Assembly (NCBI GenBank): GCA_009784555.1
Contig: WRBO01000003.1
Coordinates: forward strand, 1 to 64,000
Origin: Bacillota bacterium
Lineage (GTDB): Bacteria; Bacillota; Clostridia; Christensenellales; UBA1242
Reading direction: 5' to 3'
Length of the DNA stretch: 64,000 nucleotides
Positions 45,966-54,285 of the stretch are shown here, in pieces (the first letter of the stretch is position 1; each line of letters begins with the position of its first letter). The translations under genes were made by a program, and so were the position numbers. Below the pieces are notes generated by a model. That model was given only the letters and a program-made list of their open reading frames with translations. It searched no databases and was not told the origin of the DNA.

Positions 45966-46808
45966 ATGAGCGTAATTTCGATGAAGCAACTGTTGGAGGC
46001 GGGGGTTCACTTCGGCCACCAAACACAAAAATGGAATCCAAAAATGAAGCCGTACATCTACACGGCGCGCCAGAATGTCCACATTCTGAACTTGGAAAAA
46101 ACAACCGTCCTTATCGACCGCGCATACGAATTCATTCGTGACCAGGTCGGCATGGGCAAAAAGGTTCTCTTCGTGGGAACAAAAAAACAGGCCGAAGAAG
46201 CCGTCAAAAACGAAGCAAACCGTTGCGGCATGTACTACGTCAACAGCCGTTGGTTGGGCGGAACCCTTACAAACTTTGAAACAATCCGCAGCCGCGTTGA
46301 TCGCATGAACAAACTCTACCAAATGGAAAAAGTAGGAGAGTTCGCCTACCTTCCAAAAAAAGAAGTCATCAAGTTAATGGACGAACGCGACAAACTGGAA
46401 AAATACCTGCGCGGTATCGCCGAAATGACCCAAGTCCCTGGCCTAATGATTGTCGTGGACAGCAAAAAAGAACACATCGCCATCAAAGAGGCCCGCAAAC
46501 TGGGTATCCCGGTGGTCGGCATCATCGACACAAACTGTGACCCTGACGACGTTGATGTTATCATCCCTGCTAACGACGACGCAATCCGTTCGGTTACATT
46601 GATTTTGACCGCACTCGCGGACGCTGTTATCGAGGCAAAAGAGGGCGTTGAGCTCCGCGCACGTAACTTTGACGAATCTGTATCCATGTCGGATGCAATC
46701 GCGGCAAAGGCGATAATGGAAAACAACGACGCAAAGGACGAGGAAAAATCCGAAGAAGTCCCAGTGAAAAAGTCCAAAAAAGAAGAACCAATGGAAGAGG
46801 GTAAATAA
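45966..46808 (+). CDS. rpsB: 30S ribosomal protein S2
   Basis: 280 residues against about 240-255. [27 protein letters not shown] start and [38 protein letters not shown] are standard. The last 30 residues are a Lys/Glu/Pro tail. Overlaps the small membrane gene by one base (TAATG). Confidence 0.97.
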   Translation: MSVISMKQLLEAGVHFGHQTQKWNPKMKPYIYTARQNVHILNLEKTTVLIDRAYEFIRDQVGMGKKVLFVGTKKQAEEAVKNEANRCGMYYVNSRWLGGTLTNFETIRSRVDRMNKLYQMEKVGEFAYLPKKEVIKLMDERDKLEKYLRGIAEMTQVPGLMIVVDSKKEHIAIKEARKLGIPVVGIIDTNCDPDDVDVIIPANDDAIRSVTLILTALADAVIEAKEGVELRARNFDESVSMSDAIAAKAIMENNDAKDEEKSEEVPVKKSKKEEPMEEGK

Positions 46809-47053
46809 TGCAACAACAAACACCCCTGGGAATGGTATTGCGCAGCTCGATGGGTGCATCGGGCGCGGCACTACACATGGTGGGGTTGTTCGGGTTACTG
46901 TTTATCCAATTCTTTGACGCATGGGGCACTATATACCTGCCCATCATTGCCATCACGGCCATCCTGGTCGGTGCGGTACTATTCGTAATTGCCGCACGAA
47001 TGGCCGCCAAAAATGTTCAACAAGAAAATATAAATAAAGGAGAAGAAGAATGA
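46808..47053 (+). CDS. Small two-TM membrane protein between rpsB and tsf
   Basis: 81 residues. Hydrophobic segments near 21-37 and 43-62, short charged ends. Coupled at both ends: TAATG with rpsB and ATGA with tsf. I do not know a family; a membrane protein at this locus is unusual because rpsB and tsf normally adjoin. Confidence 0.65.
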   Translation: MQQQTPLGMVLRSSMGASGAALHMVGLFGLLFIQFFDAWGTIYLPIIAITAILVGAVLFVIAARMAAKNVQQENINKGEEE

Positions 47054-47745
47054 ACGACATTATGAAGCTGAAAAATGCCACGGGGGCCGGAATGATGGAT
47101 TGCAAAAATGCATTGGCCGAAACCAACGGCAACTATGAAAAGGCAGTTGCACTCCTGCGAGAGCGGGGCATAGCAAAAGCCGCAAAGAAAGAGGGCAGCG
47201 ACCGCATAAACAGCGAAGGCGCAGTCTTCAGCTACAACCACATGGGCGGAAAAATCGCCGTGCTGGTCGAAATCAACTGTGAAACCGACTTCGCGGCAAA
47301 GGCCGAGGCCTTCCTCGAACTCGGAAAAAACATCGCAATGCACATCGCGGCGGCAAAACCACTTTACCTGGACGAAACCCTGGTGCCAACGGGCGAGCTA
47401 GAGGCCGAAAAAGAAATCCTCAAAAAACAAGCCCTCAACGAAGGTAAGCCAGCGGCCGTTGTCGAAAAAATGGTCGAGGGTCGTGTCAAAAAATACTACG
47501 AAGAAATCTGCTTGGTGCACCAGCCATTCGTAAAAGACCCATCAAAAACAATCAAACAAATCGTCACCGAAACCATTGCCGTAATAGGGGAGAAAATCTC
47601 TATCCGCCGCTTTGCACGATTTGAAATGGGCGAGGGGCTCGAGAAAAAAGAAGACAACTTCGCCGAAGAAGTTGCAAAACAAATGGGCACCAAAAAAGAA
47701 GAAGCCAAGCCCGCCGCAAAAAAACCCGCCGCCAAAAAGAAATAA
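47050..47745 (+). CDS. tsf: Elongation factor Ts
   Basis: 231 residues, short-form EF-Ts. N-terminal UBA-like [23 protein letters not shown], the catalytic TDF in [13 protein letters not shown], and [13 protein letters not shown] near the end; a Lys/Ala/Pro tail (AKKPAAKKK) closes it. Exchanges GDP on EF-Tu. Confidence 0.97.
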   Translation: MNDIMKLKNATGAGMMDCKNALAETNGNYEKAVALLRERGIAKAAKKEGSDRINSEGAVFSYNHMGGKIAVLVEINCETDFAAKAEAFLELGKNIAMHIAAAKPLYLDETLVPTGELEAEKEILKKQALNEGKPAAVVEKMVEGRVKKYYEEICLVHQPFVKDPSKTIKQIVTETIAVIGEKISIRRFARFEMGEGLEKKEDNFAEEVAKQMGTKKEEAKPAAKKPAAKKK

Positions 47746-47748
47746 TCA

Positions 47749-47859
47749 TACCAACAAAAATCAAACAGAGGAGTGCCAACCCCCTCCACGCAAAACCAAC
47801 AGAGGGGCTAACCTGCTCCACGCAAGCCAACAAAGGAGTGCTGACCCGCGCTCCTTTTT
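47749..47859 (+). repeat. Three degenerate terminator-like repeats
   Basis: Units starting CCAACA(A/G)AGG(A/G)G...CTCC(ACGCAA) at about 47749, 47800 and 47827. Only the last has a T-run; the first keeps a GGAG/CTCC stem and the second is weaker. Confidence 0.5.
47832..47859 (+). terminator. Terminator after tsf
   Basis: GGAGTGC-TGACCC-GCGCTCC followed by five T. It is the third of three related units in this intergenic region. Confidence 0.8.
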
Positions 47860-47878
47860 GTGGTAATATGCCACACAG

Positions 47879-47897
47879 ACTACCTACATATTGTGGT
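47879..47897 (+). repeat. ATATTGTGG motif, copy 2 (before frr)
   Basis: ACTACCTACATATTGTGGT, flanked by pairing arms (CACACAGAC and GTCTACGTG). Confidence 0.5.
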
Positions 47898-47955
47898 CTA
47901 CGTGACATGCGTGTTTAATGGCTCGAAATATTGATTGCCCCTGTTTCGCTTGTGA

Positions 47956-47964
47956 TGGTATAAT
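47956..47964 (+). promoter_or_regulatory. Extended -10 giving a leaderless frr mRNA
   Basis: TGG-TATAAT (TATAAT 47959-47964), six bases before ATG 47971; no ribosome binding site in between. Confidence 0.6.
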
Positions 47965-47970
47965 AATTGC

Positions 47971-48546
47971 ATGGAATATCTAAACGACCGCGTAAATATG
48001 ATGCTGCTCGAATTTGAAGAGAAGCTGGGAAAGGCCGCTGGCCACGTCACAAACGAATTCTTGATGGTTCGTGCGGGGCGGGTTAACGCCGCTATGGTGG
48101 AGCGCATAATGGTTGACTACTTTGGAACGCCTACGCCAATGCGCCAATTGGCAAACATCTCATGTTCGGACAGCCGCACCATAGTCATAAGTCTTTGGGA
48201 CACCGCAATCTTACGCGAAACCGTTCGAGCTCTGACGGTTGCGCAGCTGGGCGCAAACCCAATCGACGATGGTCGTTTGATACGAATGATTTTCCCTCTC
48301 TTGACCGAGGAACGTCGAAAGGAATTGGTAAAACAAGTTCGCACAATAGCCGAACAGGGCAAAGTAACAATGCGTAACGAACGTCGAAGCGCAATGGACA
48401 GTCTGAAAAAGATTTCAAAAGATGATAATATAAGCGAGGACGAAAAAGCCAGCATAGAAAAGGATATACAAAAACTACTAGACAATTACGTGGGAAGTGT
48501 TGACAAGCTACTGGCCAAAAAAGAATCCGAAATCCTGGAAATATAA
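47971..48546 (+). CDS. frr: Ribosome recycling factor
   Basis: 191 residues. MLLEFEEKLGKAAGHVTNEFLMVRAGRVNAAMVERIMVDYFGTPTPMRQLANIS and the C-terminal coiled helix are RRF. Releases ribosomes with EF-G. pyrH, usually between tsf and frr, is absent here, and frr has its own promoter. Confidence 0.96.
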   Translation: MEYLNDRVNMMLLEFEEKLGKAAGHVTNEFLMVRAGRVNAAMVERIMVDYFGTPTPMRQLANISCSDSRTIVISLWDTAILRETVRALTVAQLGANPIDDGRLIRMIFPLLTEERRKELVKQVRTIAEQGKVTMRNERRSAMDSLKKISKDDNISEDEKASIEKDIQKLLDNYVGSVDKLLAKKESEILEI

Positions 48547-48549
48547 CAT

Positions 48550-49317
48550 ATGATAATTAGCGCAAAAGAAGAAGAGAAACTGAAAAAGAGGCTTTTGCGT
48601 GTGGTGAAAATTAACAAGCGTATTGATTTGAATCGTGTGCCTGGGCACGTGGCTTTTATAATGGATGGAAATGGACGTTGGGCTGCGGCTCGAGGTATGC
48701 CGCGCAATTATGGGCATCAACGGGGCTACGGTGCGATGGTTGGCGTTCTGCGACGGTGCGTCCAACTGGGCATAGGAGTGGTCAGTGTCTACGCCTTTTC
48801 AACCGAAAACTGGAAACGTCCCCAGGATGAATTGGATGAAATCTTTCGCATCGTCCGCGAAAACATGGATCGCGATGCCGAAGAATTTATTGCAATGGGC
48901 GTCAAGGTGGTGGCTAGTGGGGACATAACCAAATTCCCAAAAGACCTGCAAGATAAATTGGTCGAGGTCATCGACCGTACCCGCGATGGCACCAAATGTG
49001 TTCTGAACATGTGTATCAATTATGGCGGACGGGCGGACATCGTCCAGGCCGTGAACGAAATCATCAACACGGGCAAAAAATCAATAACAGAGGCTGAATT
49101 CGGGGGATATCTGTATAACAGCGACCTGCCTGACCCCGACTTGGTCGTAAGGACGAGTGGCGAGCAACGGGTCTCAAACTTCATGCTCTGGCAAATGTCA
49201 TATTCGGAATTTTTGTTTGTTGACTGGCACTGGCCGGACATGGATGCGCGAAAGGTAGACAAGTGTATCTTGAATTACCAAGGAAGGAATCGCAGGTTCG
49301 GAAGTATTTCCAAATAG
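48550..49317 (+). CDS. uppS: Isoprenyl transferase (undecaprenyl diphosphate synthase)
   Basis: 255 residues. HVAFIMDGNGRWAAARGMPRNYGHQRG is the family signature (catalytic Asp in DGNGRW, Arg of the pyrophosphate site), and the C-terminus carries VVRTSGEQRVSNFMLWQMSYSEF. Makes the C55 lipid carrier for peptidoglycan. Three bases after frr. An extra 30-residue charged N-terminus precedes the core. Confidence 0.95.
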   Translation: MIISAKEEEKLKKRLLRVVKINKRIDLNRVPGHVAFIMDGNGRWAAARGMPRNYGHQRGYGAMVGVLRRCVQLGIGVVSVYAFSTENWKRPQDELDEIFRIVRENMDRDAEEFIAMGVKVVASGDITKFPKDLQDKLVEVIDRTRDGTKCVLNMCINYGGRADIVQAVNEIINTGKKSITEAEFGGYLYNSDLPDPDLVVRTSGEQRVSNFMLWQMSYSEFLFVDWHWPDMDARKVDKCILNYQGRNRRFGSISK

Positions 49318-49331
49318 AGTGCAAAATGTGT

Positions 49332-49360
49332 TTGCCCCTCATTGCGCATAATGCTATGAT
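49332..49360 (+). promoter_or_regulatory. Promoter before the 220-aa unknown gene
   Basis: TTGCCC (49332-49337), 17-bp spacer, TGC-TATGAT (49355-49360). Two GGTACC sites, eight bases apart in register, follow in the 5' UTR. Confidence 0.6.
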
Positions 49361-49406
49361 AGATGGTACCTATGGTACCTAAAAAAATCTTACTTGCGGG
49401 GGACAA

Positions 49407-50069
49407 ATGACTAAATGCCCATTTGTACTGGACTATAAAATCTTTGAACGCGTCGAGATAAAGGACGCGGACGAGTTGCTCCGGGAATATAACGACTTTT
49501 ATGTATATAACCAAACCCAATATCGCGACCTGTTTACCTTTGACCAAAGCGGAGACAGTAACGCCGAATTGGATGACCAAGAGGACGGGGAAGTGGTGGT
49601 CGCGCGGCCATTGGTTCCCGCCCCTAACGCGGTCGAGCATTTTACAAAACTCTTCGGGTCAAAGGACTTTGCCGAGTCATGCTTTACTGGTTTGAAAATC
49701 GGATGGTATGACCTCCAACAAATATTGTTAGAGGAATTTCGCACAAAGACCCCGGCACACCTGTCGGCTATGAATTCGATTGCTCCGCGTTTGCGGGCAA
49801 TTGCGACCGTATTGCTCTTTGCCGAATACATGCACACCAAAGTGGAAAAAATGCGTAAAGAGGGCGAGAGTGAAAAAACCGCCCAACACAACCAAAAGGT
49901 GGACGCGGTCTTGGCGCATGTGACCGATGTTTTCCCTATTCTCTTTGAAAAAATTGCTGTCGGTGGTGATATCGTGTTACCTGAATACAACAAATCAAAG
50001 AACGCGTTGGCCAAATTAAAAACACCCGAGGCTGTTACAGAGTTCATCGAGCAAAATTTGAAAGTATAA
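49407..50069 (+). CDS. Uncharacterised protein, 220 aa
   Basis: Soluble, Glu/Asp/Lys-rich, mostly helical after residue 90. No recognised domain; a conserved-looking stretch is SKDFAESCFTGLKIGWYDLQQILLEEFR. GGGGGA ribosome binding site, followed within 15 bp by the LOG-family gene, so the two form an operon. Confidence 0.6.
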   Translation: MTKCPFVLDYKIFERVEIKDADELLREYNDFYVYNQTQYRDLFTFDQSGDSNAELDDQEDGEVVVARPLVPAPNAVEHFTKLFGSKDFAESCFTGLKIGWYDLQQILLEEFRTKTPAHLSAMNSIAPRLRAIATVLLFAEYMHTKVEKMRKEGESEKTAQHNQKVDAVLAHVTDVFPILFEKIAVGGDIVLPEYNKSKNALAKLKTPEAVTEFIEQNLKV

Positions 50070-50084
50070 AGGAGGTTTTGTATT

Positions 50085-50675
50085 ATGAAGGTTTGCGTAT
50101 TCGGCGGAACAAACCCCGCAACAAACCCAAAATGGTTCGCGGTAGGCGAGGAAATGGGCAAATTGCTGGTTGCCGCCAATTATGAAAAGGTGTGGGGAGG
50201 GAATTCCCACGGCGTTTTGGCCCAAATTCACAAGGAATATGTGGAAAAGAACGCTCCTAATACCTTGGTAATGCCAACGGCCTATGAAAAAGACTTGGAA
50301 ACAATGAAAACAGACAAAGTCCTAAAAACCGAGAGCATTTGCGAACGGGCAGAGGCGATGTTGGCCGAATCCGATGTTGTGGTCGTTATGCCTGGTGGAA
50401 TTGGAACAATTTTTGAATTTTGGACGGCGGTAGAGGTCCGCAGGGCAGAAGAGTACGATTTCGACATCATCCTGCTTAACTACGATGATTTTTACCAATA
50501 TCAATTGGCGCACTATGGGTTCATATATGCCCAAGGCTTTACGAAAATAGGCAAGGGAGGGGCACCGTACAAAATCGACCCAAAAGACCTCTTTACTATT
50601 GCGACAACACCCCAAGACGTTATGACCAAGCTAAAAGAAATCGAAGCCCGTCGAAAAAAGACCAAGAAAAAATAA
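50085..50675 (+). CDS. LOG family (cytokinin-riboside phosphate phosphoribohydrolase-like) protein
   Basis: 196 residues. Rossmann start VCVFGGTNPATNP, and the family motif PGGIGTxxE at residues 103-111. LOG enzymes cleave ribose-5-phosphate from nucleotide monophosphates such as AMP; the older label lysine decarboxylase is incorrect for this family. AAAGGAGG precedes the ATG. Terminated at 50684. A basic tail closes it. Confidence 0.85.
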   Translation: MKVCVFGGTNPATNPKWFAVGEEMGKLLVAANYEKVWGGNSHGVLAQIHKEYVEKNAPNTLVMPTAYEKDLETMKTDKVLKTESICERAEAMLAESDVVVVMPGGIGTIFEFWTAVEVRRAEEYDFDIILLNYDDFYQYQLAHYGFIYAQGFTKIGKGGAPYKIDPKDLFTIATTPQDVMTKLKEIEARRKKTKKK

Positions 50676-50683
50676 TCAAAGTA

Positions 50684-50717
50684 AAAAACTGGTCCGCGAG
50701 GGGCCAGTTTCTTTTTT
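50684..50717 (+). terminator. Intrinsic terminator after the LOG gene
   Basis: AAACTGGTCC and GGGCCAGTTT with a GCGAG loop, followed by a CT-rich run of T. Confidence 0.85.
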
Positions 50718-50744
50718 CTTCTGGTGCTGTTCGCGTATCGCGGT

Positions 50745-50761
50745 CCAGGGGTCACCCCTGG
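50745..50761 (-). repeat. Palindrome family 1, copy 4 (after Cys-rich gene stop)
   Basis: On the minus strand the sequence reads CCAGGGGTGACCCCTGGACC and begins at the base after the TAA of the 50762 gene, as for rplB and rpsH. Confidence 0.8.
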
Positions 50762-50983
50762 TTAGCAGCAGTGTTTCTCTTTCTTGTCACGACAGAAAAA
50801 TTGTCCGCCGAAAACAACAAGCAGGATTACAATAGTGCATAGGTCCAGGCCAAAGAGTCCGCCGTTAAAGACCAACATCAACAGGATGATAATCCACATG
50901 ATGTCACAACTCTCCATGCGTGGTGTGCACTTGCGCTCGCGTGGTTGACATCCGCAGCCACGACCGAAAATTTCTCCCAACAT
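50762..50983 (-). CDS. Small Cys-rich membrane protein, 73 aa
   Basis: Eight Cys in 73 residues: RGCGCQPRERKC early, one before a hydrophobic span (MWIIILLMLVFNGGLFGLDLCTIVILLVVFGG), and a KHCC end. AAAGGAG before the ATG at 50983 supports the start; a longer in-frame version would cross the ATATTGTG motif. No family recognised; the Cys pattern suggests metal binding or disulfides. Confidence 0.65.
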   Translation of the reverse strand: MLGEIFGRGCGCQPRERKCTPRMESCDIMWIIILLMLVFNGGLFGLDLCTIVILLVVFGGQFFCRDKKEKHCC

Positions 50984-51038
50984 TTTGGTATTCTCCTTTT
51001 GGTTTTCTTGACAGAGTAGTGGTAGTTTTGCCACGCAA

Positions 51039-51057
51039 AGCACAATATGTCGTAGGT
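51039..51057 (-). repeat. ATATTGTGG motif, copy 3
   Basis: Reverse strand: ACCTACGACATATTGTGCT, upstream of the Cys-rich gene. Confidence 0.5.
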
Positions 51058-51230
51058 ATGGCACACAGACCGCCACAAGTCGATTTGTAGGTTATGTTCA
51101 CAAGACACAGGTGGAGGCCTCCAAGAACCCGCATCAAGAGGTTTGTACGTCTCATCACTTACTCCCCGGCGCGCCATCTTTTGTGAGGATAAAGAAGGGT
51201 GAAAGCGGTGAGATATCCAAGCCTACGTCA
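51048..51230. other. Gene-free stretch with nested inverted repeats
   Basis: The interval 50984-51314 has no convincing gene. TGTCGTAGG (51048) pairs with CCTACGTCA (51222) with one mismatch; ACCGC/GCGGT (51069/51205) and CACAAG/CTTTTGTG (51074/51178) nest inside; GGAGGCCTCC near 51113 is at the centre. The rod-like shape and 183-nt size resemble 6S RNA, but no promoter could be assigned and homology is untested. Confidence 0.3.
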
Positions 51231-51299
51231 GTGTACGCAACGGGTGGTGTGGTTGTGCTTGCGTGCACAAAAATACATGTTTTCATCTGGATGGTTTTT

Positions 51300-51308
51300 T
51301 GATATACT
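51300..51308 (+). promoter_or_regulatory. Extended -10 giving a leaderless yqhY mRNA
   Basis: TGA-TATACT (TATACT 51303-51308), six bases before ATG 51315. Confidence 0.55.
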
Positions 51309-51314
51309 ATTTAC

Positions 51315-51743
51315 ATGAAAGAAATCATCCGCGTAGGAAAAGGAGAGTATACGCACTACGAAAACGGTGTGTATACGGGCAGTATGTATTTTTCCAAAAC
51401 ATTGCTTTGCTCGGCCGTCGCGGCCGCGGCGGGCAGGGTCGAGGGTGTCGTTCGCCTTAAATCCGATTTTTGGTTCGTGCTTCGGAACCTGCTACGTCGG
51501 GGTATGGGGCGGCGCGGTGTCGTCGTTCGGCCTGTGGGATACAACACAATTGTCATAGAGGTTTGCTTCGTGTGCGAGATTGGTTATTCCAGTGCAGATT
51601 TAAGCTACAGGGTTCAAGAAGCGGTATTAAGTGTAGCTCAAAACAAATCGCTGACGGACAAACGTATCAAGCGCGTGGACGTTCGTATCTGTGGTGCTGC
51701 GGCGGCTCAACCCAGTGAAATTGACCTGGTGACCGCGATATGA
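51315..51743 (+). CDS. yqhY: Asp23/Gls24 (YqhY-like) protein
   Basis: 142 residues. The Asp23 pattern runs from LLCSAVAAAAGRVEGVVRL through GVVVRPVGYNTIVIEVCFVCEIGYSSADLSYRVQEAV. YqhY lies next to nusB in many Bacillota and is linked to acetyl-CoA carboxylase control in Bacillus. Stop overlaps the nusB start (ATGA). Apparently leaderless. Confidence 0.8.
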   Translation: MKEIIRVGKGEYTHYENGVYTGSMYFSKTLLCSAVAAAAGRVEGVVRLKSDFWFVLRNLLRRGMGRRGVVVRPVGYNTIVIEVCFVCEIGYSSADLSYRVQEAVLSVAQNKSLTDKRIKRVDVRICGAAAAQPSEIDLVTAI

Positions 51744-52147
51744 GCATAAGTCGAAAACAGGCACGCGAGGCGGTATTCAAACTGGTATACGGTTTGGGCT
51801 TCGAGGCCGAGATGGAGAAGGAGCTAGGGACAGAGGAACTGGCCCTTGTCTCTGATGAAATGCCAAAGGGCCCCGAATTCGCATTCATCCAAGACACCTT
51901 TCGCACCGTTGTTGACAACCTGTCCGAAATTGATGACATCATCCGTGCAAAGGCGCGCGATTTTTCCTTTGAACGTTTGTTCCGAATTGACCTGGCCCTC
52001 TTGCGGTTGGGGATTGCTGAAATGCGGTACACGGACACGCCGCACGTGGTGGTCATGAGTACGATTATCGACCTAGCAAAGAAATACAGCACCCAAAAGT
52101 CCGTAACCTTTGTGAATGGGGTGTTGGGAAGCGTGGAGGGCAAATAA
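51740..52147 (+). CDS. nusB: Transcription antitermination factor NusB
   Basis: 135 residues, all-helical. ISRKQAREAVFKLVYGLGFE start and the C-terminal LRLGIAEMRY..TPHVVVMSTIIDLAKKYSTQKSVTFVNGVLG match NusB. Partners S10 (NusE). The stop is one base before the xseA start. Confidence 0.93.
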   Translation: MSISRKQAREAVFKLVYGLGFEAEMEKELGTEELALVSDEMPKGPEFAFIQDTFRTVVDNLSEIDDIIRAKARDFSFERLFRIDLALLRLGIAEMRYTDTPHVVVMSTIIDLAKKYSTQKSVTFVNGVLGSVEGK

Positions 52148-52148
52148 A

Positions 52149-53351
52149 ATGCCTCTTTCCGCAATCACCGTTTCGCAACTGAATAACTACATCCGCCAGG
52201 TGTTCGAGGCGGAAGAGCTTCTGCATAACGTCACCGTAGTCGGCGACATCGACGGGATAAGTATCCGTGGCAATGCGGTGTATTTCTCCCTGCGTGACGA
52301 GGGCGCAACAATCCCATGTGTGTGCTATATCCCTAGCAAGCTAAAAGGTATTGAGAATGGCACAAATGTCCAAGTTCGCGGAACGGTAGGCTACTGGCAC
52401 AAAGCGGGCAAGATAAACTTCACCGTCAACCATATCGAGGCCTTTGGTCTGGGCAAGCTGTTCATAGAGTTTCAAAAGCTACAGGAGAAATTGGCAAAAG
52501 AAGGGATGTTCGATGTCGGCCGTAAAAAGGCAATTCCAACCGACCCGCGACGCATAGGCGTAGTCACCAGTCGGTCTGGCGCGGTAATCCACGACATCAT
52601 TCGTGTCGCACATCGACGCAATCCGTCTGTTGGCATTGTCCTGTATCCCGTTACTGTCCAGGGCATCGGGGCAGAGGGGGCAATCGCCGATGGCATAGAA
52701 TTTTTTAACGCTGTCGCCAAGGGGGAGTATCTAATCGACCCCGTAGATATAATCATGGTCGCGCGCGGCGGGGGCAGTAAAGAGGACCTAGCACCCTTCA
52801 GCTCGGAGTCCGTCGCACGGGCGGCATTCTCGTCCAGCATTCCAATTGTTTCCGCGGTTGGGCATGAAACGGATTGGTCGCTATTGGATTTGGTCGCCGA
52901 TTTGCGTGCCCCAACACCGTCGGCGGGCGCGGAAATTATCGTACCGACCAGTTTAACGCGAAAGGAAAAGGCCATCCAGTCATGGCGGTTAATCAAATAT
53001 ATGACGGGGCAGAAGCTCTCGGCCGTACAATCAACCATCCAAATGACTTGGGGTGATATTCGTTCGGGCACAGAGAATGCGCACAAAAATGCCATACAGG
53101 CCACAATATCTCGTTGGTCTGTCATACGAACTACCACAACGCACAGGGTCGACAGGGCCGAGGCACGCGGCCGAGAGCTGGCAATCTATGTCGAGGAAGC
53201 CAATCCGCTAGCCATCCTGCGCAAAGGATACGGGCGTGTGTTCTCGGGAAAGGATGATGTCACAGAGGTGGGCCAAGTTTCGATAGGTGACGTAGTATTG
53301 ATAAAGATGTATAATGGAGAAATAGAGGCAAGGGTGGAGGAAGTGAAATGA
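52149..53351 (+). CDS. xseA: Exodeoxyribonuclease VII large subunit
   Basis: 400 residues; Bacillus XseA is about 450. N-terminal OB-fold (LHNVTVVGDIDGISIRGNAVYFSLRDE) and the catalytic domain with RIGVVTSRSGAVIHDI and VARGGGSKEDLAPFSSE, VSAVGHETDWSLLD are present; a short coiled-coil region accounts for the reduced length. GGAGGG before ATG 52149. Overlaps xseB (ATGA). Confidence 0.93.
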   Translation: MPLSAITVSQLNNYIRQVFEAEELLHNVTVVGDIDGISIRGNAVYFSLRDEGATIPCVCYIPSKLKGIENGTNVQVRGTVGYWHKAGKINFTVNHIEAFGLGKLFIEFQKLQEKLAKEGMFDVGRKKAIPTDPRRIGVVTSRSGAVIHDIIRVAHRRNPSVGIVLYPVTVQGIGAEGAIADGIEFFNAVAKGEYLIDPVDIIMVARGGGSKEDLAPFSSESVARAAFSSSIPIVSAVGHETDWSLLDLVADLRAPTPSAGAEIIVPTSLTRKEKAIQSWRLIKYMTGQKLSAVQSTIQMTWGDIRSGTENAHKNAIQATISRWSVIRTTTTHRVDRAEARGRELAIYVEEANPLAILRKGYGRVFSGKDDVTEVGQVSIGDVVLIKMYNGEIEARVEEVK

Positions 53352-53575
53352 GTGTCGACAAAAAATTGGCCGAACTAGAGGCCCTGGCAAAACAAATCGA
53401 AGGGGAAAAGTCCTTTGACAAAACATTGGACAGATTCACGAAGGCGGCGACCTTGGTAAAAGATGTCCTAGAGGGCGTCGGAAAAGAACGGGGAAGGGTG
53501 ACGGAAATAATCCGTGACATAGACGGCGCAATAGAGCGCGAGATAAAGTTCGACGCAACCGAAGATGAGGAGTAG
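53348..53575 (+). CDS. xseB: Exodeoxyribonuclease VII small subunit
   Basis: 75 residues. SVDKKLAELEALAKQIEGEKSFDKTLDRFTKAATLVKDVLE is the small-subunit helical pattern, with an acidic C-terminus. Assembles on XseA. Translationally coupled. Confidence 0.9.
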   Translation: MSVDKKLAELEALAKQIEGEKSFDKTLDRFTKAATLVKDVLEGVGKERGRVTEIIRDIDGAIEREIKFDATEDEE

Positions 53576-53578
53576 GCC

Positions 53579-54226
53579 ATGCCCATAATTGAAATGTGCG
53601 AGGAAATGGAGTTCGACACCCCAACGATTGTATTGGCCACGGGCTCGCCTGCGCGCAAGAAAATACTGGACAACGCGGGAATACCTTTCGTGAAAAAGAT
53701 TGTTCCGATTGACGAGGAGCTGTTGAATGCCGAAATCCCGCACGAGGGGGTTTCGCGGCGGTTCGCGGAACGCTATTGCCATATGCTGGTCAACGAAAAG
53801 CAAAAGCCCTTTCGGGGCAGGGTGCGCAATGGTGTGGTGGTCACGTGTGATACGGTTGTGTGGTGTGATGGGCGAATCTTGGAAAAGCCGTTAACACGCG
53901 AAAAGTGTGTGGAGTGCCACGAATTCGTCAGCGGAAAAATGACATACACGGTCACCGCGATGGCGGTTTACTATAACGGTAAATCTGCCAGCAATGTAAA
54001 AACAACATGGGTGAAAATTGCAAAATTGCCTCCCGCGGTAATTGACGAGGTCGCAAACGAACCGGCAACTCTCCTCGCGGCGGGGTACAGGACCCAAGGC
54101 GCGATACAGTGGTATATCGATTGCAAGAAAGGGGAGATTATGAACGTGGTGGGCCTGTATCTGCCTACTTTACGGCGATTGCTGAAAAAGGTCGATTTCC
54201 CCATCAACCCACAATGGTTTGCGTGA
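53579..54226 (+). CDS. maf: Maf-family nucleoside triphosphate pyrophosphatase
   Basis: 215 residues. TIVLATGSPARKKILDNAGIPF, VVVTCDTVVWCDGRILEKPLTREKC and the C-terminal NVVGLYLPTLRRLL match Maf. Hydrolyses non-canonical NTPs or blocks septation when overproduced. GAGGAGTAGG, overlapping the xseB stop, is the ribosome binding site. Confidence 0.88.
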   Translation: MPIIEMCEEMEFDTPTIVLATGSPARKKILDNAGIPFVKKIVPIDEELLNAEIPHEGVSRRFAERYCHMLVNEKQKPFRGRVRNGVVVTCDTVVWCDGRILEKPLTREKCVECHEFVSGKMTYTVTAMAVYYNGKSASNVKTTWVKIAKLPPAVIDEVANEPATLLAAGYRTQGAIQWYIDCKKGEIMNVVGLYLPTLRRLLKKVDFPINPQWFA

Positions 54227-54229
54227 TGC

Positions 54230-54248
54230 ACCTACCAGATATTGTGGT
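54230..54248 (+). repeat. ATATTGTGG motif, copy 4
   Basis: ACCTACCAGATATTGTGGT between the maf stop and the phosphatase gene. Confidence 0.5.
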
Positions 54249-54285
54249 ATTTCACACATATCGACACTAAAGATGGAGGAGCTTC

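Noticed and set aside
45496-45966. 156-codon plus-strand frame running through poly-C element 2
   Set aside because: Reads through the C tracts and hairpins as Pro/Lys-rich sequence, crosses the rpsB promoter and ends at the rpsB start; no homologue look.
51111-51302. 63-codon frame before yqhY
   Set aside because: No ribosome binding site, crosses the yqhY promoter, product without recognisable features.
54241-54270. Reading the ATATTGTGG motif as a plain -35 box (TTGTGG)
   Set aside because: Only the 47879 copy has a -10 at 17 bp; the others lack one.
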